Of a stretch of 8,514 nucleotides of DNA, positions 1 to 6,790 are shown one piece after another. Positions within the stretch are counted from its first letter, which is position 1. Each line of letters starts with the position of its first letter. The DNA lies in contig JAFGFV010000079.1 of the NCBI GenBank assembly GCA_016930895.1, positions 1-8,514 on the forward strand, read 5' to 3'. The notes under the pieces were generated by a model, which was not told where the DNA came from, made no database searches, and saw only the letters and a list, made by a program, of their open reading frames with translations. The DNA is from Spirochaetales bacterium (lineage in GTDB: Bacteria; Spirochaetota; Spirochaetia; SZUA-6; DRHE01). The position numbers and the translations under genes are program-made.

Positions 1-231
1 GAGATGGCCGCCAAGAAGGGCGGCGGCGGTAACTACAAGGTCTCCATCGTGGACCTGCTGAAACTCCTTGACATCGATTCCAGCCTGGCGGCGCGCATCG
101 AGCTGGCCAAGGAGTTGAACGTTCACGCAGGCGAACACGGAAGTGCAGAGCAGAACATTGCGCTGCACAAGGCGGTGCTACGCGCGCTCGCCGAGAATGG
201 CGGCAAGGTACCAGACAGCCTGAGAGACTGA
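1..231 (+). CDS. DUF3597-family protein, C-terminal part (5' end outside window)
   Basis: The reading frame is open from the first base and ends at TGA 229-231. It encodes the C-terminal domain of the DUF3597 family, whose function is unknown. Family hallmarks seen are VSIVDLLKLLDIDSSLAAR, then AKELNV, then the closing LHKAVLRAL and ENGGKVPDSLRD. Known members are about 130 residues, with a low-complexity Ala/Pro-rich N-terminal half; only the conserved half is visible here. The ATG at position 4 has no ribosome binding site within the window. It aligns with the linker just before the conserved core, so it is probably an internal methionine. The gene converges on the minus-strand gene downstream with a gap of only 10 bp, which leaves no room for a separate terminator. 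Family assignment is by recall of the conserved pattern; no role is proposed. Confidence 0.75.
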   Translation, partial: EMAAKKGGGGNYKVSIVDLLKLLDIDSSLAARIELAKELNVHAGEHGSAEQNIALHKAVLRALAENGGKVPDSLRD

Positions 232-241
232 TTCGCCCCCA

Positions 242-1837
242 CTAGTTGATGCGGGACACCGTCAACGCGTACGTACCATCGTAGACCACCGTCGTCATGC
301 ACCCGGAGCTCGAATAGGTGTCTGGATCGGCGGGGAAATTGAATGTCACCCCGGGGCCGTCACACCCAAAGAAGCCGCTGATGAAACCCGATCCGTGACT
401 GACCATACCGGTGTACTTGTAGGTGATCTCGACCTCCCACGTGGCAAACTCGGCGTCGTCCCCCCGATGAGTGACGGTGAAATGGACGCTGTCGCTGTCG
501 TAGTACGCAAAGATCCGGCAGGGAAACGGGGAGGGGGCGTATGTGTCAGTCACCGTCGCGGTTTGCGGGTAAGGGGCCTCGTCGGGAAAGTCCGGCTCGA
601 CGGCGATCTCTCCGAGGACCTGCGTAGCGTTCACGTCCACATAGCCTCTGCTGTCGTCCACCATCTCCAGCGCCACGTCCGCCTCGACATGGGCCGAGTA
701 TGTGACGTGCTCGAAGTACCCAGGCCAGTGATGGTCGGCCTCGTCGAGGGCGACATCGAGGGCGACGTGCCACGTCGGAAGGTCCCGGATCGGGATCGTC
801 ACGCTGGCCGATTCGGGTTCCTTGCGGTAGAAGCCTTCTTCCACCACTCCGTTGATGATGATCTCGCGAACCGGATACCGGACCATCGCGTCGCATGTCA
901 CGGTCGCGAAGCCCTCCTGGTCGCCGGAGCTGAGCGTGGTCGTAGCGATGCCGTGCTCGTCCGTCTCCCTCTCCCCAGGATCAATGGTGGCCGGACCGAC
1001 CACGGAGAAGTCGACTTCCTGCCCCGGGATTTCCTTGCATCCCACCTTGACGGTCGCCGCCACCGGCAGGGTCGCGTTGGTGCCGACGGTCGAAGCTTGG
1101 CCTGCGAGCTCGATCACGGGAGCGCACGACACGCTCGCCTCACGGAGCGTTGCCGATTCTACCGGCTGGCCCGGGCAACTCATGAACTGAACGCTTACGG
1201 TGCTTTCGGTGATCTGGCAGTCCTGGAAGGTGCACTGGAGGTCACTGTCGCTGGTTTCCACGATGATGAGCCCTTCCCGGCAGGCAAGGCCTTTCACGGC
1301 CCCCCCGGGGGGTGGCGCGGCATTGGCCCAGGCATGGTTGGCCTCGACAACGTAGGCCCCTGCGGACAACACCTCGACGGTCAGCCAGTCACTTGAATGA
1401 TCCATGGTCGCACGCGACCACCCTACGACGTGCGCCCCTGCCGACAGGTCGGCTGCGTGTACCAGGGGAATGGTCGTCGGATCGCAGCCCAATGACGCGA
1501 ATCGTACCTCAGGGGCCTCCCCGAACTGGAGGGAAGCGGGGATGATCTCGAAGCCGCACACGGGCTCGATAGCCGCTTGTCCGTAGTTGTCGAACAGCCC
1601 GCCCCAGTCGCCGTCACGCAGGCAACGGACACGGAGCTGCGTGTCCGTGGACACCGCGTCCTGGGGAAAGGTGATCGTAGCCGTCCCGTCGATGTCGAAG
1701 ACCCCGCCGCCTGGACCGACCGTGATCGTGGTGTAGGCGCCGCCCGAATCCTCAGCGCCCGGGTTCAGCCCCAAACTGCAGCAAATCGAGACTCCGCAGA
1801 GCGAGCCAATGAGCAAGAATCTCGCAAACTTCTTCAC
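242..1837 (-). CDS. Exported, probably lipid-anchored protein with Ig-like (Big-1-like) and ZU5-like domains
   Basis: No specific function is recognised. The protein starts with a basic-hydrophobic export signal (MKKFARFLLIGS) followed by Cys residues at about 19, 24 and 25, then a Gly/Ser/Asp-rich linker. A cysteine-anchored lipoprotein is likely, but the residue before each Cys is not the usual Gly/Ala/Ser. Residues about 36-72 resemble a ZU5-type start (VGPGGGVFDI, then TITFPQDAV). Residues about 240-318 look like a bacterial Ig-like Big-1 repeat: PGQEVDFSVVGPATI, then ETDEHGIATTTL and GFATVTC. The C-terminal third is beta-rich without a family I can name. About 17 cysteines are present, consistent with an extracytoplasmic disulphide-containing protein. 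Start choice: GTG at 1837-1835 has a GGGGGTG purine box about 6 nt upstream. An in-frame ATG at 1852-1850, adding five residues, has only a weak box. With the GTG start the protein is 531 residues. It is transcribed divergently from the transporter operon. Confidence 0.7.
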   Translation of the reverse strand: MKKFARFLLIGSLCGVSICCSLGLNPGAEDSGGAYTTITVGPGGGVFDIDGTATITFPQDAVSTDTQLRVRCLRDGDWGGLFDNYGQAAIEPVCGFEIIPASLQFGEAPEVRFASLGCDPTTIPLVHAADLSAGAHVVGWSRATMDHSSDWLTVEVLSAGAYVVEANHAWANAAPPPGGAVKGLACREGLIIVETSDSDLQCTFQDCQITESTVSVQFMSCPGQPVESATLREASVSCAPVIELAGQASTVGTNATLPVAATVKVGCKEIPGQEVDFSVVGPATIDPGERETDEHGIATTTLSSGDQEGFATVTCDAMVRYPVREIIINGVVEEGFYRKEPESASVTIPIRDLPTWHVALDVALDEADHHWPGYFEHVTYSAHVEADVALEMVDDSRGYVDVNATQVLGEIAVEPDFPDEAPYPQTATVTDTYAPSPFPCRIFAYYDSDSVHFTVTHRGDDAEFATWEVEITYKYTGMVSHGSGFISGFFGCDGPGVTFNFPADPDTYSSSGCMTTVVYDGTYALTVSRIN

Positions 1838-1898
1838 GACACCCACCCCCATGCAAGGACGATCCCAGAGTCCGAAGACACCTGGAATAATTCTTTAT

Positions 1899-1926
1899 GG
1901 TATATCGAGATCATTGGCCATGTCAA
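1899..1926 (-). promoter_or_regulatory. Sigma-70-type promoter for the Ig-like exported protein gene
   Basis: Read on the minus strand, a perfect -35 box TTGACA (1926-1921) is followed after 16 bp by TATACC (1904-1899), which matches the -10 consensus at its first four positions. Transcription would start near 1892, giving a leader of about 55 nt to the GTG start at 1837. The -10 lies in a local AT-rich patch (about 1887-1907) that stands out in this GC-rich window. It is a motif match only, with no experimental support. Confidence 0.6.
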
Positions 1927-1970
1927 ACAAATCTTGGAGCTCTTTCGCCTGCCGCCCGATCTTCCGTTGC

Positions 1971-1999
1971 TTGACGTCTCCAGCCCGGGAGAATACAGT
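1971..1999 (+). promoter_or_regulatory. Sigma-70-type promoter for the transporter-amidase operon
   Basis: TTGACG (1971-1976, five of six matches to the -35 consensus) is followed after exactly 17 bp by TACAGT (1994-1999, four of six matches to TATAAT). Transcription would start near 2006, giving a leader of about 29 nt that carries the strong Shine-Dalgarno AAGGAGGT at 2023-2030. The promoter lies back to back with the minus-strand promoter at 1899-1926. The 44 bp between the two -35 boxes could hold a shared operator, but I see no convincing palindrome there. Confidence 0.6.
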
Positions 2000-2034
2000 G
2001 GTAGACTCACACTCTAGTGCGTAAGGAGGTACAC

Positions 2035-3282
2035 ATGGCTAAAAGGAGTATGCTCGTCTTGGGCTTGGTGCTGCTGACCGCCGCACTCGTCTGGGCGGGC
2101 GGGCAGGAGGAGGCGGCCGCGGGGGCGCCGAAGGGAGAGGTCACCATCGGCGCCCTGCTGCCCTTGAGCGGCGATCTCGCCGTCTACGGACAGACCGTGC
2201 AGAAGGGCGTCCAGCTGGCCATCAAACAGCTCAACGCCGCCGGAGGCCCGCTGGGGATGCAGCTCGAGGTGGTCTTCCGAGACAGCCAAACCGATCCGAC
2301 CGCGCTCCGGGACTCCGCGGAGAAGCTGGTCAACGTGGACAAGGTACCGGCCATCGTCGGACCCATGATCCGCTCGGACGTGGCCACTCCGGTCACCGCC
2401 CCCAACCACGTGGTGGTCATCTCCCCATCGAACACCCCTACGTGGGTGACCACCCTGGAGGACGACGACTACACCTTCCGCACCACCGCCTCCGACGCCA
2501 TCCAGGGCAAGGTCCTGGGTGAGATGGCCTGGGAGGTGGGCTACAAGACCGCCGCGATCCTGTACATCAACGATCCCTACGGCGGCGGACTGGCGGAGAG
2601 CACCAAGGAGGCCTTCGAAGCGGTGGGGGGCAAGGTGCTGGGCATGGCCGCCTATGATCCGGGCAGCGTGGCCTACAAGATGCAGCTCGCCGAGCTGGCC
2701 AAGGGCGACCCGGACGTGCTGATCCTGATCGGATACCCGGAAAGCGGGATCGTTATCATCCGGCAGGCCCTTTCGGACAACCTGTTCGACCAGTTCATCT
2801 TCCCCGACGGGATGCAGTCCGAGCAGATCATCACCGACGTGGGCGGCGATTACCTCGAGGGCATGTACGGCACCGGTCCCGGGGCGGCGGACAACCAGTC
2901 CTACAAGAACTACCTGGCAGCCTACGAAGCCGAATACGGGGAGAAACCGGCCACCGCCTACACGGAGAACGCCTATGACGGGGTGGTGGTGATCGCCCTG
3001 GCCATGCAGGCGGCCGGGGCTGAGGCGCTTGCGGCCGATCCGGGCAAGGCCATCCGGGACAACCTGCGAAAGGTGGCCAATCCGCCGGGAGAGAAGATCA
3101 ACGCCAGCGTGGAGGACTTTCGCAGGGCCCTGAAGCTCCTGAGCGAAGGCAAGGACATCGACTACGAAGGGGCGGCGGGGTCCATCGATTTCGATCAGTA
3201 CGGGGACACGGTAACCCCGATCCTGATCTGGAAGATCGAAAACGGCTCGATCGTGCCCGTCCGCTCGGTCGTTCCGGAATAA
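2035..3282 (+). CDS. Periplasmic solute-binding protein of a HAAT (Liv-type) ABC importer; substrate possibly an amide
   Basis: This is the extracytoplasmic ligand receptor of the importer encoded just downstream. The 415-residue protein has a signal peptide (basic MAKR, hydrophobic core 6-20, cleavage expected after V-W-A at 21). The mature protein starts GGQEEAAA, a style common in spirochaete binding proteins. It matches the Peripla_BP_6 (LivK/BraC-like) family: opening motif IGALLPLSGDLAVYG (38-52), VGPMIRSDVATPV (108-120), the ligand-loop-like SPSNTP (130-135), FRTTASDAIQG (148-158), INDPYGGG (188-195), ENAYDG (321-326), and the closing YEGAAGSIDFDQYGD (377-391). Start choice: ATG 2035 sits 4 nt after AAGGAGGT (2023-2030). 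A GTG at 2017 is in frame but lies upstream of that box. The downstream amidase suggests an amide ligand; a branched-chain amino acid, urea or another polar ligand remains possible. Confidence 0.9.
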   Translation: MAKRSMLVLGLVLLTAALVWAGGQEEAAAGAPKGEVTIGALLPLSGDLAVYGQTVQKGVQLAIKQLNAAGGPLGMQLEVVFRDSQTDPTALRDSAEKLVNVDKVPAIVGPMIRSDVATPVTAPNHVVVISPSNTPTWVTTLEDDDYTFRTTASDAIQGKVLGEMAWEVGYKTAAILYINDPYGGGLAESTKEAFEAVGGKVLGMAAYDPGSVAYKMQLAELAKGDPDVLILIGYPESGIVIIRQALSDNLFDQFIFPDGMQSEQIITDVGGDYLEGMYGTGPGAADNQSYKNYLAAYEAEYGEKPATAYTENAYDGVVVIALAMQAAGAEALAADPGKAIRDNLRKVANPPGEKINASVEDFRRALKLLSEGKDIDYEGAAGSIDFDQYGDTVTPILIWKIENGSIVPVRSVVPE

Positions 3283-3303
3283 CACCCGGACTACAGAGCC
3301 GTA

Positions 3304-3331
3304 TCCGGGCGGGTCCTTGGACCCGCCCGGA
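3304..3331 (+). terminator. GC-rich stem-loop between binding-protein and ATPase genes (attenuator or mRNA-stabilising hairpin)
   Basis: A perfect 13-bp inverted repeat (TCCGGGCGGGTCC and its complement, separated by TT; about 11 bp of stem once a tetraloop forms) begins 21 bp after the binding-protein stop codon. The following bases, ACTTCCTTC, are only moderately T-rich, so it is at best a leaky intrinsic terminator. Hairpins at this position in importer operons commonly protect the upstream mRNA or reduce downstream transcription, so that the binding protein is made in excess over the membrane components. That role is inferred here from position and structure. Confidence 0.65.
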
Positions 3332-3352
3332 ACTTCCTTCAAAACAACGACC

Positions 3353-4159
3353 ATGCAGGATTCGGTTCTACGCGTAGAGAGGGTGTCCAAGCACTTCGGG
3401 GGCGTCCAGGCGGTCAAGGACTGCTCCCTGGAAGTGAGAGACGGCTCCATCACCGGCCTGATCGGCCCCAACGGCGCCGGCAAGACCACCCTCTTCAACC
3501 TGATCACCGGATTTCACCGGCCGGACTCGGGCCGCATCTTTCTTCGTGACCAGGAGATCACCGGACTGGGACCTCACGAGGTCTTTGAGAAGCGGCTGTT
3601 CCGGACCTTTCAGATCGCCCGGGACTACCGGGAGATGAGCGTCCTGGAAAACCTGCTGCTCATACCCGAGCGGCAGATCGGCGAGAAGATCTGGAACGTG
3701 TGGTTCCGGGGCAAGGCGATTCGGGAGCAGGAGCGGGCCAACGTGCGCAAGGCCCTGGAGATCCTGGAGTTCATCGAGCTGCGGGACAAGAAGGACCTGC
3801 CGGCCAAGTATCTTTCCGGCGGGGAGAAGAAGCTCCTGGAAATCGGCAGGATGATGATGGTGGATCTGGGGGTGGTCCTGCTGGACGAACCCGGGGCCGG
3901 GGTCCCTCCGCTGATGCAGGGCAGGATCCTGGAGCACATACGCCGGTTGTCGGTGGAGAAGGGGCTGACTCTCTTTATCGTAGAGCACGACATGGACATC
4001 ATCATGAACGTCTGCCAGACCATCATCGTCATGAGCGACGGCAGCAAGCTGGCGGAGGGCACGCCCGAGGCGATCCGCACGGACGAGCGGGTCATCGAGG
4101 CCTACCTGGGCACGCCGGAACCGACCGGGGCGAGCGTTCCCGGGCAGGACCCATCATGA
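3353..4159 (+). CDS. LivG-type ATP-binding subunit of HAAT ABC importer
   Basis: One of two cytoplasmic ATPases that power the importer. The 268-residue protein has, in order: Walker A GPNGAGKT (38-45), Q-loop Gln87 in FRTFQIAR, the LivG-type insertion after VLENLLL, signature LSGGE (154-158), Walker B VVLLDEP (174-180), switch His212 in IVEHDMD, and the LivG C-terminal motif EGTPEAIRTDERVIEAYLG (235-253), which is lengthened by a 15-residue Pro-rich tail. Several positions differ from usual LivG: LSGGEKKLLEIGR in the signature region, and GAGVPP after Walker B where AGLNP is common. The start ATG 3353 has no recognisable Shine-Dalgarno; an upstream in-frame TTG (3317) lies inside the hairpin and is unlikely. 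Its stop codon overlaps the next gene's start by 4 bp (ATGA), indicating translational coupling. LivG rather than LivF is chosen because of the His switch and the C-terminal motif. Confidence 0.92.
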   Translation: MQDSVLRVERVSKHFGGVQAVKDCSLEVRDGSITGLIGPNGAGKTTLFNLITGFHRPDSGRIFLRDQEITGLGPHEVFEKRLFRTFQIARDYREMSVLENLLLIPERQIGEKIWNVWFRGKAIREQERANVRKALEILEFIELRDKKDLPAKYLSGGEKKLLEIGRMMMVDLGVVLLDEPGAGVPPLMQGRILEHIRRLSVEKGLTLFIVEHDMDIIMNVCQTIIVMSDGSKLAEGTPEAIRTDERVIEAYLGTPEPTGASVPGQDPS

Positions 4160-4869
4160 GCATCCTCCAGGTCAGCGAGCTGACCGCCGGCTACGGCGCC
4201 CAGGACGTCCTGTTCGGCGTCTCTTTGGTCATCGAGCCAGGGGAGATCGTCGCCGTGATGGGTCCGAATGGCTCGGGCAAGTCCACCCTGCTCAAGGTCA
4301 TCTCCGGGGCGTTGTCCGCCCGCGCGGGCGAAATCCTATACAAGGGCGAATCCCTGCTGAACCGCTCCCCGCAGCAGATCGTGAAGCAAGGGCTGAGCTG
4401 GGTGCCCCAGGAGGAGAACATCTTTCCCTCCCTGACGGTGCGCGAGAACCTGGAGATCGGGGCCTACCCCTTGCGCGGAGGCTTCGAGGAACGCATCGAG
4501 GAGGTGTGCGGCATCTTTCCCCAGCTGCGCGAGCGCATGGGCCAGACGGCGGGAGACCTCTCCGGAGGGCAACGGCAGATGCTCGCCGTGGCGAGGGGAC
4601 TGATGATCCATCCCGAGCTGCTGCTCCTGGACGAGCCGACCGCGGGCCTCGCGCCGAATCTGGTGCAGATCATGCTGGAGAAGATCCGGGAGATCGCCGT
4701 GCGCATGGGCAACGCGGTGCTGCTCGTCTCCCAGACCATCGACTCGGTCCGTCTGTCCAACCGGGGATACCTGCTGTCGGCAGGAAGGATCCGCTACGAA
4801 GACCGCACCGAAGCGCTCCTGGGGAACCAGGAGATCAAGGACCTGTATTTCGGCACACAGGCCAGGTAG
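4156..4869 (+). CDS. LivF-type ATP-binding subunit of HAAT ABC importer
   Basis: The second ATPase of the importer, expected to pair with the LivG-type subunit under the two permeases. The 237 residues fit the family length. Motifs: Walker A GPNGSGKS (36-43), Q-loop Gln85 in SWVPQEENIFPSLTVRENL, signature LSGGQ (135-139), Walker B LLLLDEP (155-161), followed by TAGLAPNLV. The switch position has no His. LivF proteins normally read VEQN there, and this one reads VSQT (191-194), so the adjacent Glu is also replaced by Ser. The pair would therefore have an asymmetric ATPase site, with the switch His supplied only by the LivG-type partner. The start ATG 4156 overlaps the upstream stop by 4 bp, consistent with coupled synthesis of equal amounts of the two ATPases. 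Confidence 0.92.
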   Translation: MSILQVSELTAGYGAQDVLFGVSLVIEPGEIVAVMGPNGSGKSTLLKVISGALSARAGEILYKGESLLNRSPQQIVKQGLSWVPQEENIFPSLTVRENLEIGAYPLRGGFEERIEEVCGIFPQLRERMGQTAGDLSGGQRQMLAVARGLMIHPELLLLDEPTAGLAPNLVQIMLEKIREIAVRMGNAVLLVSQTIDSVRLSNRGYLLSAGRIRYEDRTEALLGNQEIKDLYFGTQAR

Positions 4870-4887
4870 ACGGAGGAGAGGATCGAG

Positions 4888-5820
4888 GTGGCGGATCTAC
4901 TGGTCAGCGGCATCATCTACGGGAGCATCATCACCCTGGCGGCCATCGGCCTGACCCTGATGTCCGACATCCTGAAGTTCTTCAACTTCGCCTACGGCGA
5001 CTTCTTCTCCCTGGGTGCCTACGGAACCCTGCTCATGCTGGGCCTGCTGCCGCAGTGGGCCCCCTTTGCCGGGCTGTCCTTCGGCTGGGGACTGATCCTC
5101 TCGCTCCTGATCGGCATACTGATCACGGTGGCGGTGATGCTGCTCTTCGAGTGGCTGTTCTTCCGGCGCCTGAGGCAGCTCGGAGTGTCCTCGCTGTTCG
5201 TCTCCATCGCCTCCCTGGGCGTGGCATTCGCCATCCGCGCGGTGATCAACATCGCCTGGGGACCCAAGGTCCGCTACTACTCCAACGTGATTCAGATCAG
5301 CCGCGAGCTGCCCCTCGGCATCCGGATCACCTCCGATGAGATCGTCATCCTGGTCAGTGCGCTGGTGCTGGTGGTCCTGGTCTACCTCTTCCTGAAGCGC
5401 ACCCGCATGGGCAAGTCCATGCGGGCCTTCTCGGACAACGTGGTCCTGGCCGCGGCTTCCGGAGTCTCCACCCGAAAGGTCATCCTGTGGACCTGGATCA
5501 TTTCCGGCGTCCTGGTAGCGGTGGCTGGTACCTTCTACGGCATCGAGGTACAGCTGAGCCCCGGAATGGGCTGGAGCTTCCTGATCCCCATGTTCGTTGC
5601 CGTGATCATGGGCGGGATCGGCAGCTTCTGGGGCGCCCTGGTGGGCGGGATGACCATCGGCATTTCCGAGGAGCTGATCACCGGGCTGGTCCAGAACCTG
5701 GTCAACACCCTTGAGATCCAGGCGGACATCTCGGTATACAAGCCGGCTGTGGCCTTCATCTTCGTGGTGCTGATCCTGCTGCTCAAACCCTACGGCATCT
5801 TCGGCAAGAGGGAACGGTAG
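4888..5820 (+). CDS. LivH-type permease of HAAT ABC importer
   Basis: An inner-membrane channel subunit of the BPD_transp_2 family; its 310 residues match LivH length. About eight hydrophobic segments are visible, near residues 5-25, 36-53, 66-90, 101-122, 151-169, 197-218, 228-255 and 285-300. LivH hallmarks: GSIITLAAIGLTL (12-24), NFAYGDFFSLGAY (33-45), the cytoplasmic coupling loop KRTRMGKSMRAFSDN (170-184), MGGIGSFWGALVGG (241-254), and the ending LLKPYGIFGKRER. The start is GTG 4888, preceded by GGAGGAG at 4872-4878 with a 9-nt gap; no better ATG exists at the expected N-terminus. The gene lies 18 bp after the LivF-type gene. Placing both permeases after both ATPases reverses the common K-H-M-G-F order. 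Confidence 0.93.
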   Translation: MADLLVSGIIYGSIITLAAIGLTLMSDILKFFNFAYGDFFSLGAYGTLLMLGLLPQWAPFAGLSFGWGLILSLLIGILITVAVMLLFEWLFFRRLRQLGVSSLFVSIASLGVAFAIRAVINIAWGPKVRYYSNVIQISRELPLGIRITSDEIVILVSALVLVVLVYLFLKRTRMGKSMRAFSDNVVLAAASGVSTRKVILWTWIISGVLVAVAGTFYGIEVQLSPGMGWSFLIPMFVAVIMGGIGSFWGALVGGMTIGISEELITGLVQNLVNTLEIQADISVYKPAVAFIFVVLILLLKPYGIFGKRER

Positions 5821-5823
5821 CCC

Positions 5824-6762
5824 ATGCTCAACTACTTTTCGTCCTACCTGGTGGTCGCCTGCATCTACGCGATCATGGCGCTGGGTTTGAACCTGCAATG
5901 GGGGTTCACCGGGCTGATGAACTTCGGCATCGGCGCCTTCTACATGCTGGGGGCCTACACCTCGGCCATTCTGACCGGGGCACCCTCCCCGGACCACCTG
6001 GGAGGTTTCGGGCTGCCCATCCTGCTGGGAGTGCTCGGCGCGGCGCTCCTGCCCGGGCTGGTGGCCTGGCTCTTGTCCTTTCCCGCCCTCAAGCTGCGGG
6101 GGGGACCGTTCGCCATCGCCCTGCTGGCCATCATGGAGACGCTGCACCTGATCGTCCGCAACGAATCCTGGCTGACCAACGGGGTCTGGGGGATCCGCGG
6201 CATCCCGAGGCCCTTCTTCGAGCTGGTGAACCCGCGGGCCTATTCCTTCTACTTCCTGATCATCGCCGCCCTGGCCCTGGTGCTGACCTGGCTGGCCATG
6301 CAGCGGGCGGTCAACTCCCCCTGGGGCCGAGTGCTGCGGGGGATCCGGGAGGACGAATACCTGACCAGCATGTCCGGGAAGAACATCTTTCGCTATCGCC
6401 AGCAGTCCTTCGTGATCAGCTCCATGATCATGGGGATCGCCGGCGCACTGTACGTGCATTACACGGGGTTCGTGAGTCCGCAGGTCTTCTCGCCCCTCAT
6501 GTCGACCTTCATCGTCTGGCTCATGGTGATGGTCGGCGGGACGGGCAGCAACAGCGGCGTCGTGCTCGGCGCCTTCCTGGTTTGGGCCGTCTGGGTGGGG
6601 AGCGACTTTCTGACCGATTTGGTTCCGGCCTCGATCGCCACGCAGATCGGGTTCATCCGCATGCTGGCCGTCGGGATCATCCTGATGGTTACGATCCTGA
6701 CCCGGCCGCAGGGGCTGCTCTCGCGCCGGGTGTTCTCGGCACCGCTCAGAAAAGACGAGTAG
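5824..6762 (+). CDS. LivM-type permease of HAAT ABC importer
   Basis: The second membrane channel subunit, expected to form a heterodimer with the LivH-type protein. The 312 residues have about eight hydrophobic segments, near 7-25, 30-52, 64-88, 95-112, 141-160, 195-215, 225-255 and 275-292. Family motifs: GLNLQWGFTGLMNFGIGAFY (21-40), the coupling loop SPWGRVLRGIREDEYLTSMS (165-184), VGGTGSNSGVVLGAF (237-251), and RPQGLL (294-299). It lacks the extended cytoplasmic N-terminus of some enterobacterial LivM proteins and matches the shorter version common elsewhere. The start ATG 5824 is 3 bp after the LivH-type stop, with an AGAGGGA box inside the end of that gene, so translation is probably coupled. 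Together the five genes make a complete importer with no component missing. Confidence 0.93.
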   Translation: MLNYFSSYLVVACIYAIMALGLNLQWGFTGLMNFGIGAFYMLGAYTSAILTGAPSPDHLGGFGLPILLGVLGAALLPGLVAWLLSFPALKLRGGPFAIALLAIMETLHLIVRNESWLTNGVWGIRGIPRPFFELVNPRAYSFYFLIIAALALVLTWLAMQRAVNSPWGRVLRGIREDEYLTSMSGKNIFRYRQQSFVISSMIMGIAGALYVHYTGFVSPQVFSPLMSTFIVWLMVMVGGTGSNSGVVLGAFLVWAVWVGSDFLTDLVPASIATQIGFIRMLAVGIILMVTILTRPQGLLSRRVFSAPLRKDE

Positions 6763-6790
6763 AGGGCAGCCGGCAGGCAAGGAGTCTATC

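Noticed and set aside
232..241. Bidirectional terminator between the convergent DUF3597 and exported-protein genes
   Set aside because: Only 10 bp separate the genes, and no GC stem with a T-run is visible around them on either strand.
1301..1312. C6G6 palindrome as a possible regulatory hairpin
   Set aside because: It lies within the exported-protein gene and is explained by the Pro-Pro-Gly-Gly codons there; no T-run or conserved context was seen.
395..1396. 333-codon plus-strand ORF inside the exported-protein gene
   Set aside because: Its translation is low-complexity Arg/Gly/Asp/His-rich with no family motif, and it is antisense to a gene with a signal peptide and Ig-like domains. It is a GC-rich shadow frame.
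2017..2034. Earlier GTG start for the binding protein
   Set aside because: It lies upstream of the strong AAGGAGGT box, which is ideally placed for ATG 2035, and would add charged residues before the signal peptide.
3317..3352. Earlier TTG start for the LivG-type ATPase
   Set aside because: The TTG sits in the loop of the perfect inverted repeat, and the added residues are not part of the ABC domain.
2014..3507. 497-codon minus-strand ORF antisense to the binding-protein gene
   Set aside because: It has no recognisable domain, runs through the intergenic hairpin, and mirrors a well-supported gene.
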